Positions 34,601 to 41,400 of a stretch of 64,000 bases of DNA are shown here, piece by piece. The DNA is from Nocardia sp. NBC_00565 (GTDB taxonomy: Bacteria > Actinomycetota > Actinomycetes > Mycobacteriales > Mycobacteriaceae), in contig NZ_CP107785.1 in NCBI RefSeq assembly GCF_036345915.1, positions 8,618,001 through 8,682,000 of the forward strand. Reading direction: 5' to 3'. Below the pieces are notes generated by a model. It searched no databases and had not been told where the DNA came from. It worked only from the letters and a program-made list of their open reading frames with translations. The translations under genes were made by a program, and so were the position numbers. Position 1 is the first letter of the stretch. Each line of letters begins with the position of its first letter.

Positions 34601-35242
34601 GAGGACGACTACGCGCCGAGTTCGGTGGCCGATATCGTGCGCCGCTACGTCACCGAGATTCGGGCGGTGCGGCCGCAGGGCCCGTACCGGCTGCTCGGCT
34701 GGTCGCTCGGCGGCAAACTGGCGCATGCGATAGCGACTCAGCTGCAGGCCGATGGCGCCCAGGTCGAGCTGTTGGCGATCCTGGACGCCTACCCGGGCGG
34801 CGACGTCACCGATTTCCGGACCCAGATCCGTCAGGTCTTCATCGAACTGGGGCTGGACGCGGCGGCGCTGCCCGAGGCGGAGAACCTGCAGGAACTCGGC
34901 GACGAGGCACTGGCCGCACTGCACGCGATGGTCGTCGATCAGGGTCTGGACGTGCTGACCCCCGAGCGACTACGCCTGATCTATCGCACGGCAATGCGCA
35001 CCGTCGAGTTGGCGTCGGAACACCGGCCACCGGTGTTCGAGGGGCAGCTCGAGTTCTTCAGCGCTACGGTTGACGCCGAGGCACGCGCGGATCGCGCACC
35101 CGCCGACTGGCAGCCTTTCGTTTCCGGTGAGATCATCGATCGCCCGATCAGGGCGACGCACGAGTTGATGACCTCTACCGAAGCGTTGGACGAGATCGGT
35201 CCCTGGCTCGCTGAGCTGCTCGAAACCCCTGAGCGGCCGTGA
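19655..35242 (+). CDS. NRPS3, five-module synthetase with terminal TE
   Basis: GTG 19655 is preferred (GGGG 8 bases upstream; same VTRPAR start as NRPS4). GTG 19649 is in frame but too close. Order: A1 (TSGSTG near 20191), GGDSI carrier (near 21343), DCL-like C (PLTPLQSG near 21571, HHILIDG near 21971), A2 (near 23395), carrier, C (HHISADG near 25130), A3 (near 26614), carrier, C (HHISGDG near 28401), A4 (near 29870), carrier, C (HHISADG near 31617), A5 (near 33127), carrier written GLGANSL rather than GGNSL (near 34275), TE (GWSLGG near 34698, His in THELM near 35158). Codes by eye: DALFVGGIM, DIWHFAWVV, DVWSLALVH, DVWDFILVS, DVWSLALVH; none assigned, but A3 and A5 match and should load the same residue. 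An epimerase-type carrier meets a DCL-like C with no E domain between. A4 has WG instead of WE in core A4. Confidence 0.94.
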   Translation: MTRPARTRPVRTRQPRVTSLPQLMGTAVEANPDGIAVVFADATASIGQLTYAELDDRSTRLARLLIERGVGPEDLVAVGIPRSLDSVVAVWAVAKTGAGFVPVDPNYPAERVAHMVTDSGAVLGLAVAEVATDLPDQVEWLVIDALELALRLEEYSGEPITYMDRVRAVRAENPAYVIYTSGSTGKPKGVVVTQAGLAGFCDEQRERYRVTNHSRTLHFASPSFDASVLELLLALGGAATMVVVAPNIFGGDELAALLRRERVTHAFITPAALASVDPTGLDDFRVVVAGGEACPPDLVRRWVLPIADGRTREFCNGYGPTETTIMTNISSPMTPGETVTIGGPIRAITEYVLDDRLNRVPSGVIGELYISGAQVARGYHDRPALTASRFVANPFDPSGSRLYATGDLARWTTAGEIEYMGRNDFQVKIRGFRIELGEVDAVLGAHDSVDFAVTIGHELDTGATILASYVHAAGDAEVDTEALTAFAERSLPAHMVPTVITVLDTIPLTPVGKLDRSALPAPVLETKQYRVPETEVEQVIAEVLGEVLGIDRIGLDDDFFALGGDSITSIQVVSRARARGVIFTPRDVFEMRTVAALASLATVAAPAPPGELPTGPLVELSQADTDRLATEYPKLAEVWPLTPLQSGMLFHAQLAESSVDAYMTQFMVDLGGDVDPQRLHAAAVAVVGRHVNLRVAFAVDADGNPVQVVLDEVEVPWRAIDLTHLGQTEAAAELQRVMAADLADHFDMRAAPLLRFALIRSVADAYHLLVTSHHILIDGWSMPLLTQDLLTLYVLGGDATQLPPARSYRDYLAWLGTQDHSAARDAWREVLAGITEPTPLAGVDPAREISAGVGEIGFELTEDDTKALTRLAADAGVTVNTVIQAAWGLLIGRSVDRDDVVFGATVSGRPPQLDGIETMVGLFLNAIPVRVRLDANDTLAGLLRQLQSEQAALLDHHYVGLSEIQEIVGVDGLFDTLVVFESFPVDEKALTAAASALDGMSITGAVAVNGTHYPVTVVVVPDIRMHVTLKYLRDLFDETAAQALAQRFSTLIGRFIADPLAKIAEVDALTEVDRAVLDAVNATEVPELLDDSTLLTLFDAQVARTPEAPALIFGDTIVSYAELDTRSRQLARDLIHRGVGVESAVAVAMRRGIEMVVAIYGVLRAGGAYVPIDPDHPAERNEYVLASAAPVGVLTTTGTGFETATDTPLVYVDGPNSAAALIFEDLLSGTGTVAAPHPDNTAYVIYTSGSTGRPKGVAITHRQMANQFRWAQRTYPHGPGDVVLHKTPITFDISTWELIWTLQTGAAVVVAEPDGHRDPAYLARVIDEYRVSTVHFVPSMLDAFLDGMPAAAAYPSLRRVFAAGEALSADTAARFTTFLPNADLHNWYGPAEATVVTAYPAEPRGRVAIPIGTTVANTRVHVLDRQLRPVPIGAVGELYVAGVQLARGYVNAPALTAERFVAHVDGQRLYRTGDVVRWVPGRGDYALEYLGRSDFQVKLRGQRVELGEIETVLLGVDAVQRAAVALVNGSTGDRLVAYVVAAPGAQIDEDVLLDDARAALPSYMVPSAIVRLDALPLNASGKLDRKALPAPEFIGRPYREPSTPLERIVAEVFVEVLGIERVGADDDFFDLGGNSLVATRVVARLGTAIGSRVPVRAVFEAPTVAGLAAAVAPSAGQRREVPLVAGPRPERIPLSLAQQRMWFLNQFDTESAVNNLPVAVRLTGALDIAALQQAVADLVERHETLRTVYPADRDGVAHQVIVPAAQAVPDLTPQPVTADALRAKVVEIVAAGFDVTDQVPLRGALFQVAEPGGPADEYVLVFVAHHISADGWSMGPMTRDLMLAYVARAAGVLPAWQPLPVQYADFSLWQREVLGSEDDPDSLITAQTKFWRTALAGLPDELNLPADRPRPMTQSFAGGTVGCTVDPGVHRRLQEIGREQNATIFMVVHSALAVFLARLSGTDDIAVGTPVAGRGAAELDDVIGMFVNTLVLRTPVRGGASFTELLSVVKDADLQAFAYADIPFERLVERLNPVRSTARHPLFQVMLSFQNLPDNSFELPGLRVDGVELDIDTAKFDLSLALNEPAGSGGMNAEFSFARDLFDDTTVRRFADRFVGLLEQIAARPDAPVGDIDLLGDDERAAVLLRWNDTGRELLARRPEPGAVGFTVVDDFLAQVRATPGAVAIVDPASETSLTYAQFGSRVHRLARRLIEAGVGPEKLVALGLRRSVDLVVAVYAVQEAGGGYVPLDLDQPTERVSYVLESAAPVCVLTTSHDNFGSGGLPTLSIDELDLSGYSNEPVVDAERIGPLRPENAAYVIFTSGSTGRPKGVAVPHSAVVNQIRWITAEYGIGADDVVLFKTPATFDVSVWELFGPLSTGGRIVVASPDGHRDPQYLAEVIAAERVTMTSFVPSMLTVFAGSVEAAGGGTALASLRALLVAGEAFTGDAAAAIRRVSSAELYNLYGPTEFAVHATHSPVARDIAGAVPIGLPVWNAQAYVLDSRLHPVPSGVAGELYLAGAQLARGYFGRADLSADRFVANPFGMSERMYRTGDLVTRDADGSIVYLGRTDFQVKLRGLRIELGEVETALTAHDSVGQAVALVRSDARTGDQLVGYVVPAAGATVDTDELRTHLSARLPSYMVPAALMVLDVMPLNPNGKLDRRALPEPAFEAREFRAPNTHTEQIVASTFAAVLRIGTDADDDRYLGLDDDFFALGGNSLLATQLVARLGAALDTRVPVRVLFEASTVAELAAEVQQLAGTGDRLALTASERPEHIPLSLAQQRMWFLNRFDTDSSAYNIPIAVRLTGALDVAALRRAVADLVERHEILRTIYPQTDAGPAQLILPADAAAPKLEVREVQPSEIESAVVELTSTIFDVTSAVPVRVALFDIDTAGDRLQVARNDTADKEYVLAMVVHHISGDGSSVAPLTRDLMIAYAARSAGAAPSWSPLTVQYADYSIWQRELLGREDDPESLAAEQVAYWRSALADLPEQLDLPSDRPRPAAQTFAGGAVELHIAVETHRALIELARAEGATLFMVVHTALAVLLSRLSGTEDILIGTPMSGRGEAAVDDLIGMFVNTLVLRTRVAPAATFAELTARQRETDIQAFAHADVPFERLVEVLNPVRSTARHPLFQVGLSFQNQEQSSLELPGLTIAGVGIDTQVAQFDLNLIVGDAYDEHGVPAGIAGQFVYAKDLFDHATVDGFAARFVRLLGEIIAAPRTPVGEFDLLAPVERTRILLDWNDTDHPVAPELLLDAYRRAVAEHPDAVAVAYEGAELTYREFDQRVNRLARRLIEQGVGSEALVGLAIRRSLDLVVGMYAIVAAGGAYVPLDPDHPAERIAHILDTAQPACVLTTTADAVAVPGDTAVLHLDMLALDDFDDTPVRSDELLRPVRPENPAYVIFTSGSTGRPKGVAISHAAIHNQTTWMLQEYPLGLGDVYLQKTATTFDVSLWGYFMPLRTGAKLVVATHDGHRDPTYVAETIAAQGVTVTDFVPSMLTVFAAHTTAGSCPTLRDIFVIGEALPPETVDAVCAISDAQVHNLYGPTEAAVSVTYWAARGNACSGVPVGLPQWNTQVYVLDARLRPVPAGVAGELYLAGDQLARGYVRRPDLTSDRFVANPFGDGLRMYRTGDLVVWRESASGGVLDYIGRTDFQVKFRGQRIELGEIETALLAQPSVSQSVATVLPSALGDQLVAYAVPTPGYEIDQAELLAAVAETLPAYMIPAAIVALDSFPLNTSGKLDRKALPEPTFAGREFRAPATPVEQIVAGVFADVLGIDRVGVDDDFFALGGNSLIATQVVARLGAAIGGRVPVRTLFEVSTVGALAVKIEQHAGSGGRRALTAGPRPDRIPLSMAQQRMWFLNQLDPTSAVHNIPAAVRLTGALDLAALELAVTDLIERHEVLRTIYPQTDAGPVQLIVPAEQAVPDLTPVPVGANELPARVIATASAGFEVTTEVPVRAELFRVEHASDLRGTRNDTEHVLVLVAHHISADGWSMGPLTRDLMIAYASRSAGATPAWTPLPVQYADFSMWQREVLGSETDPDSLITAQANYWRDTLAGLPDELNLPTDRPRPTTQSFRGGRVVFPIGTELHRELQAVARAKGATMFMVVHTALAVLLARLSGTDDIAIGTPVAGRGEAELDDVIGMFVNTLVLRSEVSGQLSFDALLAHTKDADLQAFAHADIPFERLVDLLNPVRSTARHPLFQVMLSFQNLPDSTFELPGLRISAVDLEIDTAKFDLSLTIQEAARGAGMVAELSFARDLFDDATVRGFADRFAGLLERIVARPDVPVGDIDLLSDAERAAVRWQWNDTSRALGAVGTLVDEFARQAAATPDATAIVDPATGTSLAHPSPDHHPSSSRSATLTYAEFGAHVHRLARRLIEAGVGPEKLVALGLRRSVDLVVAAYAVHEAGGGYVPLDLDQPMQRIGYVLESAAPVCVLTTTGDDFDGGLPTLRINELDLSSYSDQPVVDAERITPLRPSNPAYVIFTSGSTGRPKGVAVPHSAVVNQIRWITGEYGIGADDVVLFKTPATFDVSVWELFGPLSTGGRIVVASPDGHRDPQYLAEVIAAERVTMTSFVPSMLTVFAGAVDSSALSSLRALLVAGEAFTAEAVRAIRKVSAAELYNLYGPTEFAVHATHRPVADEIEGAVPIGLPVWNAQAYVLDSRLHPVPPGVAGELYLAGAQLARGYAGRPDLTSDRFVADPFGTSERMYRTGDLVARNADGAIGYLGRTDFQVKLRGLRIELGEIETALTAHHSVAQAVALVRSDARTGDQLVGYVVPAAGAIVDSEELRSRLAEHLPSYMVPAAIVVLDLMPLNPNGKLDRRALPDPVFAAREFRAPSTPLEATVAGVFGDVIGVDQVGLDDDFFGLGANSLLAAQVVGRLRKLTGAEIKVAWFFIEPTVLGISKQIIAALEHGHDYESSSAAALGVILPIRAAGTRAPLFCVHPLAGLSWSYAGLARVLPADQPILGIQSPALAEDDYAPSSVADIVRRYVTEIRAVRPQGPYRLLGWSLGGKLAHAIATQLQADGAQVELLAILDAYPGGDVTDFRTQIRQVFIELGLDAAALPEAENLQELGDEALAALHAMVVDQGLDVLTPERLRLIYRTAMRTVELASEHRPPVFEGQLEFFSATVDAEARADRAPADWQPFVSGEIIDRPIRATHELMTSTEALDEIGPWLAELLETPERP
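26594..26905 (+). repeat. A3 core of NRPS3, near-duplicate of A5 (33112-33422)
   Basis: The A3-A4 core region matches the A5 copy almost base for base, with scattered third-position changes, and the code DVWSLALVH is shared. The G/T-ending codon style again differs from surrounding modules. Module duplication or gene conversion inside NRPS3 is likely. Confidence 0.8.
28331..28367 (+). repeat. Hairpin mini-element, copy in the third C domain of NRPS3
   Basis: Reads GCTGGCGACC...GGTCGCTCGAAACGACACTG and encodes AGDRLQVARNDT. It is an insertion immediately before the strand that carries HHISGDG, and is absent from most other C domains of the cluster. Confidence 0.75.
31559..31592 (+). repeat. 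Hairpin mini-element, divergent copy in the fourth C domain of NRPS3
   Basis: A 34-nt version: GCTAGTGAC, then TTGCGGG, then GCACTCGAAACGACAC, encoding ASDLRGTRNDT. One arm base has changed from C to T with the matching G to A in the other arm, so that pair is kept. Same C-domain position as the copies at 28331 and 40836. Confidence 0.7.
32699..32749 (+). repeat. 17-codon insertion in A5 of NRPS3 carrying a palindrome
   Basis: A3 reads TSLTYAQFG, whereas A5 reads TSL, then about 17 extra residues rich in Pro, His and Ser, then TYAEFG. The added DNA ends in GTCGCTCCGCGAC, a near-palindrome. It lies before the first core strand of A5, a surface position that could tolerate it. Confidence 0.6.
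33112..33422 (+). repeat. A5 core of NRPS3, near-duplicate of A3 (26594-26905)
   Basis: Partner of the block at 26594. It covers [10 protein letters not shown] through FVPSMLTVFAG, with the same selectivity residues and only scattered, mostly silent differences. Confidence 0.8.
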
Positions 35243-35382
35243 TAAGCCGGGGTACGCGGGTGGATCGTCGGCGTGCACAAGCGGCCATTGCGGTAACGAT
35301 CGGCGTCTGACCATGCGATGCTTCTGAGTACAGCGCTGGGTGGGGAGCAGATTTAGGGATTACAGGGTAGGTGAGCTCCTTC

Positions 35383-35433
35383 ATGTTTCGGGTGGTTGGA
35401 CAACGTCGGCATGAGGAAGCGGTGCACGAGTGA
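35383..35433 (+). CDS. Possible 16-codon leader ORF coupled to NRPS4
   Basis: Encodes [16 protein letters not shown]. Its TGA overlaps the GTG of NRPS4 as GTGA, exactly as for the ORF before NRPS3. No strong ribosome site was seen before its ATG. The rest of the 187-base gap (35243-35429) holds no other gene; TTGCGGTAACGAT at 35288 recurs at 46436. Confidence 0.3.
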   Translation: MFRVVGQRRHEEAVHE

Positions 35434-38400
35434 CGCGCCCGGCTCGGGTACGCCCCGCACGGGCCCAGCGGATGCGTGTCATCACCCTGCCGCAATTGAT
35501 GGCGGCCGCCGTCGAGGCGAATCCCGGCGGCCCCGCCGTCGTGTTCGCCGACGCGAACACCAGCTCCGGGCAGCTGAGCTACGCGGAGTTGGACGAGCGC
35601 TCGACCCGCCTGGCCCGGCTGCTCATCGAGCGTGGCGTCGGTCCGGAGGACTTGGTCGCCGTGGCCATCCCGCGGTCGGTGGTTTCGGTGCTCGCGGTGT
35701 GGGCGGTCGCCAAGACGGGCGCGGGATTCGTTCCGGTGGATCCGAACTATCCGGCGGCGCGGGTCGCGCACATGCTGACCGACTCCGGGGTGAACTTCGG
35801 ACTGACCGTCGGCGCGGTCCGCGGCAGCCTGCCCCAGCACACCGAATGGCTGGTGCTCGACGAGCCCATCACCGCGCAACTACTGCAGCGGTATCCGGTG
35901 GACCGGATCACCAACCAGGATCGGGTGCGGCCGCTGCACGGCGCGCATCCGGCCTATGTCATCTACACCTCGGGCTCGACCGGTGTCCCGAAGGGTGTGG
36001 TCATCACGCACCAGGGCCTGTCCGGCTTCTGCGACGAGCAGCGCACCCGATATCGCGTGACGAGCGCCGCGCGGACACTGCACTTCGCCTCGCCGTCCTT
36101 CGACGCGTCGGTGCTGGAACTCCTGCTGGCATTGGGCGGTGCGGCCACCATGGTGGTGGTGTCGCCGACCGTCTACGGCGGCGCCGAACTGGCCGCGGTG
36201 CTGCGGCGCGAGCGGGTGACGCACGCGTTCGTCACGCCTGCGGCGCTGGCCTCGGTGGAACCAGCGGGTCTGGACGAGCTGCGGGTCGTGGTGACCGGCG
36301 GCGAGGCATGCCCGCCACAGCTGGTAAGGCGCTGGGTATTACCGATCGCGGGCGGGCTGCTGCGGGAGTTCTTCGATGCCTACGGTCCGACCGAGGCCAC
36401 CATCGCCACGAATATCACTCCGCCGATGGTCCCGTGGGAGCCGTTGACGCTCGGACCGCCGATTCACGGCAGCACCGCCTATGTGCTCAACGACCGGCTG
36501 GTGCCCGTGCCGAACCGGGTGGTCGGCGAGCTGTATGTCGCCGGAGCCCAACTGGCGCGCGGTTATCTCGGCCAGCAGACCCTCACCGCGGCGCGTTTCG
36601 TCGCCAATCCGTTCGAACCGGGCACCCGGCTGTATCGCACCGGCGATCTGGTGCGCTGGACCGCGAGCGGTGAACTCGAGTATCTGGGCCGCAATGACTC
36701 CCAGGTGAAGATCCGCGGCTTCCGCATCGAACTCACCGAAATCGACGCGGTCCTCGGCGCCGACGATCGGGTGGATTTCGCGGTGACCGTCGGGCACGAA
36801 CTCGACAGCGGAACCACGGTATTGGTGTCCTATGTCCACCCGGTGGCCGGGCAGCGTGTGGACGTCGCGGAGCTGAAGGCACTGGTCGAGCAAAAGCTGC
36901 CGTCGCATATGGTGCCCGCGTGCCTCACGGTGCTCGACCAGGTGCCGCTGACGCCGATGGGCAAGCTGGATCGGAAGGCGTTGCCCGCGCCGGTCTTCGA
37001 GGCCAAGGTGTTCCGCGCGCCGTCGACGCCGGTCGAGGAGATCGTCGCCGGGACCTTCGGCGATGTGCTCGGTGTCGCACGGGTCGGCTTGGATGACGAC
37101 TTCTTCGAACTCGGCGGCAATTCACTGCTCGCCACCCAGGTGACCGCGCGGCTGGATGCCGCGCTGGATACCCGGTTGGCGGTGCGGGATCTGTTCCACG
37201 CCGCGACGGTGGCCGCCTTCGCGGCGGTGGTCGAGCGCACCGCGGGATCGGGCCGGAGTCGACCGCCGCTGGTCGCCGGGGCACGGCCCGAGGTGATTGC
37301 GCTGTCGCTGGCGCAGCAGCGGTATTGGTTCCTCAACCAGTTCGATACCGAAACCTCGGCGGTGGACAATATTCCGCTCGCCGTGCGGCTCTCGGGCGAG
37401 CTGGACAGCTTCGCGCTCGGTCTGGCGATCGGCGATGTGCTGAGCCGGCACGAGGTACTGCGGACCACCTATCCGAGCACCGGCGGGCGACCGCATCAGG
37501 TCATCCATCCGGTGCCGGCGGAGCCGTTCGCGACGGTGCCGATCGAGGTCACCGAGGACGAATTGGTCGGCCGGATCATCGAGTTCGCGGTGCTGACCTT
37601 CGATGTGACCGTCGAGGTGCCGATCGCGGTCGCACTGTTCCAGACCGCGCCGAGCGAGCATGTGATCGCGTTGACCGTGCATCATGTCGCGGCCGACGGT
37701 GCGTCGATGGGCCCGCTCGCGCGCGATCTCATGGTCGCCTACTCCGCACGCGTGCACGGGCAAGAGCCACAGTGGGATCCGCTACCGGTCCAGTACGCCG
37801 ACTACGCGCTCTGGGAGCGCGCGGTGCTCGGCTCCGAGGACGATCCGGAATCGCTGGCCGCCCAGCAGATCGCCTATTGGCGGGCCCGGCTGGCGCAGTT
37901 GCCGGACCAGCTGGAACTGCCCACCGACCGCCCGCGCCCGCCGGCCCAATCGTTCCAGGGCAGGTCGGTGCGGTTCGAGATCTCGGCGGACCGGCACGCG
38001 CGGCTACACGAGCTGGCCCGGGCCAATCACGCCTCGCTGTTCATGGTCGTACACGCGGCGCTCGCGGTGCTGCTGGCGCGGCTGTCGGGCACCGATGACA
38101 TCGCGGTGGGCACGCCGATCGCCGGTCGCGGCGAGCGCGAACTCGATGATCTGATCGGCATGTTCGTGAACACGCTGGTGTTCCGCACCCGGGTGAACCC
38201 CGGCGACAGTTTCGCCGATCTGCTCACCGACGTGCGCGAACACGATCTCGAGGCGTTCGCCAACGCGGATGTGCCGTTCGAACGCGTCGTCGAGGCGCTG
38301 AACCCGGTTCGCTCGATCGCGCGCAATCCGCTGTTCCAGGTGAGCCTTTCGTTCCAGAACCTGCCCGACACCGCCTTCGAATTGCCCGGTCTATCGGTCA

Positions 38401-41400
38401 GCGCGGTCGATTTCGAGCTGCAGCTGGCCAAGACGGATCTGCATATTTCGCTGGCCGACCGCTATGGCGAGGACGGCACGCCCGCCGGGATCGTGACCGA
38501 CTTCGGTTATGCCATCGACCTGTTCGACGAGGCGACGGTCCAGGGGTTCGCGGATCGGTTCCTGCGGGTGCTCGATGCCGTGCTCGACGATGTGTCGGTG
38601 CGGGTCGGCGAGATCGAACTGCTCGCCGTGGACGAGAGTTCGCGGATTCTGGCGAGCTGGAACGATACCGCGTGCGCCATCGATCGGACGGCCACGCTGG
38701 TGTCGCTGCTGGATGCGACGGTCGCGAGCGCGCCGGATGCGGTGGCGTTGGTATCGGATCAGCCGGGGCGCGAACTCACCTATGCTGAACTCGACGCTCG
38801 GGTCAATCGGTTGGCGCGGTACCTGATCGAGCGCGGTGTGCGGCCCGAGGACCGAGTCGCATTGGGCATGCGCCGATCCATCGATCTGGTCGTCGCCATG
38901 TACGCGGTCACGAAATCCGGTGCGGCCTATGTGCCCGTCGATCCGGATCAGCCTACCGAGCGCGTCGAGTACATGCTGCGGACCGCGCGACCCATGTGTC
39001 TGCTGAGTACCGTGCACGACGGATTCCACACCGACGCGGTCGATTCCGTGACGATCGACGACCTCGACCTGTCGCGGTATTCGGACGCGCCGATCAGGGC
39101 GGATGAACGCCGTGCGACGTTGCTGCCCGGGCATACCGCCTACGTGATCTTCACCTCCGGCTCGACCGGACAGCCGAAGGGTGTCGCGGTCTCGCACGGC
39201 GCGATCGTCAACCAGTTGCTCTGGGAGAGGACCGAATTCGGCCTCGGTCCCGATGATGTGATGCTGCTGAAGACGGTGGCCACCTTCGATCTGTCGGTGT
39301 GGGAATTCTGGACGGCGGCGGTGTGCGGTGGCACATTGGCCATCGCCGCGCCGGATGGGCACCGCGATCCGTCGTATCTGAACGAGCTGATGGCGCGCGA
39401 ATCGGTGACGACGCTGCATGTGGTGCCGTCGATGCTGGACGCGTTGTCGACCGGCCTGTTCTCCCGGTCGCTGCGGCGGGTGCTGGCGATCGGTGAAACA
39501 CTGCCCGCCGCGACCGCGCAGCGGTTCCGGCAGGACAACGTCGCGGAACTGTTCAATCTGTATGGTCCGACCGAGGCGGCGGTGTCGGTCACCAGTCATC
39601 GGGTGACCGAGGCGGATGTGGTGTCGGTGTCGATTGGTGTGCCGGAGTGGAACTGTCGTGTGTATGTGCTGGATTGGCGTTTGCGTCCGGTGCCGGTGGG
39701 TGTTTCGGGTGAGTTGTATTTGGCTGGTGTGCAGTTGGCGCGGGGTTATTTTGGTCGGCCGGATTTGACTGCGGATCGGTTTGTGGCGAATCCGTTCGAG
39801 CCTGGTGCGCGTATGTATCGCACGGGTGATGTGGTGGCGTGGAATGTTGATGGTGGGTTGGTTTATCGGGGTCGTACTGATTTTCAGGTGAAGATCCGTG
39901 GTTTCCGTATCGAGCTGGGTGAGATCGAGTCCGCGCTACTGGCCCGGCCCGAAATCGCCCAGGCCGCGGTCCTGGTCACATCCGATCCGCGAATCGGCGA
40001 TCGGCTGGTGGCCTATCTCGTACCGGCGCCCCCGGCGACCGCGCTGCCGGCCGCCGAGGTGCAGGCGGCGCTGGCCACGGTGCTGCCGTCCTACATGATG
40101 CCGAACGCGTACGTGACGCTGGAAGCATTGCCGCGCACCGCGAACGGCAAGCTGGACCGCGCCGCGCTACCCGAACCGGAGTTCGAAACCCAGGCCTTCC
40201 ACGCGCCGTCGACGCCGATCGAGGAGATCGTGGCGGGCATCTTCGCCGATGTGCTCGGCGCGCAGCGAGTCGGGCGCGACGACGATTTCTTTGCCACGGG
40301 CGGTAACTCGCTGCTGGCCACCCAGGTGGCGGCACGGGTCGGCGACGCACTCGACACGAAGGTGCTGGTGCGGTCGGTGTTCGAAACGCCGACGGTGGCC
40401 GGATTGGCCGCCAAGGTCGAGACCCATGTGGGTTCGGGTCGGCGGCGGCCGCTGCTGGCCGGACTGCGACCCGAGCGGGTGCCATTGTCGCTGGCGCAGC
40501 TGCGGATGTGGTTCATCAACCAATTCGATCCCAGTTCGGCGGCCTACCACATCCCGGTGGCGATCCGGCTATCCGGCGACTTGGACGTGACCGCGCTCGG
40601 CCTGGCCGTCGAGGATATGGTGGCGCGCCACGAGGTGCTGCGCACCGTCTACCCGCAGACCTCCGACGGTCCGGTGCAGGACATACTCGCCCCGAACGCG
40701 GTGCCGATCGATCTGGTGCCGATTCCGATCGCGGAAGCGGCTGCGGTGCAGGAGGTTCAGCAGGTCGTCGCGGCGGGCTTCGATGTCACCGTCGAGGTAC
40801 CGTTCCGCGCCACGCTGTTCCGGCTCGATACTGCCGCTAGCGACTGCTTGCAGGTCGCTCGAAACAACACTGATCACCTGCTGGTTTTCGTCGCACATCA
40901 TATCGGTGCGGACGGCTGGTCGATGGCGCCGCTGGTCCGTGACGTGATGCTCGCCTACTCCGCCCGCAGTTCGGGTGAGCTGCCCGCCTGGACGCCGCTG
41001 CCGGTGCAGTACGCGGATTTCAGTGTCTGGCAACGGCAGGTGCTCGGCTCCGAGGACGATCCGGACAGCCTGATCTCGGCGCAGGCCGCCTACTGGCGGA
41101 CCGCGCTGGCCGATCTACCCGACGAACTCGACCTCCCCACGGATCGACCGCGCCCGGCCGTGCAGTCCTTCGCGGGCGGCCGCACCGAATTCGTCATCGA
41201 CCCGCGGGTACACGCCGGTTTGGCCCGGCTCGCTCGTATGCACAACGCCACCATGTTCATGGTGGTGCACGCCGCGCTGTCGGTACTGCTGGCCCGCATG
41301 TCCGGCACCGAGGACATCGCCATCGGCACCCCGGTGGCCGGTCGCGGCGCGGCCGAACTCGACGACATGATCGGCATGTTCGTCAATACGCTGGTGCTGC

